From NCBI GenBank assembly GCA_005788205.1, contig SXYT01000177.1, positions 1 to 13,873 on the forward strand: a DNA stretch of 13,873 nucleotides, written 5' to 3'. The notes under the pieces were generated by a model, which was not told the origin of the DNA, did not search any database, and saw only the letters and a program-made list of their open reading frames with translations. Below, piece after piece: positions 13,687 to 13,873 of the stretch (within the stretch, counting starts at the first letter, position 1; each line of letters opens with the position of its first letter). The DNA comes from Actinomycetota bacterium (lineage in GTDB: Bacteria; Actinomycetota; Acidimicrobiia; Acidimicrobiales; Ilumatobacteraceae). Position numbers and translations under genes: made by a program.

Positions 13687-13873
13687 ATGGGCACTGGAAG
13701 ACTGACAACACGACAAGGCGGGAGAATTTCCGCACATCTCACGGGAGGCCGGGCCCGCCGGCTCGCGGGGCTGGCTGCGTCCTCGGTCCTGGGCGTGTGC
13801 TCGTTCCTCCTCGTGACAGCTCCGTCACCGGCCGAGGCCGTGGCGAACACGGCATTCAATTTCGGCCCTGGGA
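13687..13873 (+). CDS. start of a probable secreted protein
   Basis: An open frame from the ATG at 13687 runs to the window end without a stop (62 codons). It begins MGTGRLTTRQ, has a basic stretch (GGRARR, about 21-26), a hydrophobic core (LAGLAASSVLGVCSFLLVTA) and then PSPAEAVA, a plausible signal peptidase I site after AEA. The following NTAFNFGPG is too short to name a family. There is no Shine-Dalgarno. The start codon overlaps TTGTTTCCA, the reverse complement of a motif in the xyl control region (4124-4132). The LacI gene ends 105 bases upstream on the same strand, so this gene may be a target of that regulator. An alternative frame from 13644 lacks any protein-like feature. Confidence 0.55.
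   Translation, partial: MGTGRLTTRQGGRISAHLTGGRARRLAGLAASSVLGVCSFLLVTAPSPAEAVANTAFNFGPG

Noticed and set aside
13644..13873. Alternative last-gene frame starting MDPGRP
   Set aside because: Open to the end but without signal peptide or protein-like pattern, whereas the 13687 frame shows a clear signal peptide.

Overview
The window is GC-rich chromosomal DNA with tightly packed genes and GTG starts. Several genes have no Shine-Dalgarno but a -10-like hexamer about six bases before the start codon, which suggests leaderless transcripts. Gene content (actinobacterial-type class I xylose isomerase, lipoprotein sugar-binding protein, single-domain sugar ABC ATPase, LacI regulator) points to an actinobacterium. 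Class Acidimicrobiia would fit but is only a guess. I see no tRNA, rRNA, CRISPR array or insertion sequence.

Layout. (1) 1-137, minus: 5' part of an HU-type nucleoid protein. (2) 138-491: gap without a convincing gene, rich in inverted repeats, with a good terminator for the xylose operon at 465-486. (3) 492-7597: a complete D-xylose uptake and catabolism module built as two divergent operons around the control region 4062-4287. Leftward run a Gfo/Idh/MocA oxidoreductase, xylose isomerase (xylA) and xylulokinase (xylB). Rightward run the xylose-binding lipoprotein (xylF), permease (xylH) and ATPase (xylG). (4) 7604-10888, minus: a two-gene unit of an RnfD/NqrB-like membrane protein and a secreted FG-GAP/ASPIC-UnbV protein. 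It resembles the UnbU/UnbV pair of enediyne clusters, but there is no enediyne polyketide synthase here. (5) 11010-12503, plus: a patatin-like lipase with an EF-hand pair inside its C-terminal half. (6) 12574-13581, plus: a LacI-family regulator with a palindromic operator in its own promoter. (7) 13687-end, plus: start of a probable secreted protein.

How the parts work together. XylF captures xylose outside the membrane, XylH/XylG import it, XylA isomerises it to xylulose and XylB phosphorylates that to xylulose 5-phosphate for the pentose phosphate pathway. The oxidoreductase may add an oxidative side route or act on a related sugar. TGGAA half-sites recur in the lacI promoter and the divergent xyl control region, so this LacI protein is a candidate xylose regulator. 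That link is inference.

Most noteworthy: the UnbU/UnbV-like pair with a fused extracytoplasmic C-terminal domain, the EF-hand patatin, the matching predicted leaderless promoters of lacI and the oxidoreductase, the LacI protein without a recognisable hinge leucine, and the 15-bp UUCG hairpin between xylF and xylH.
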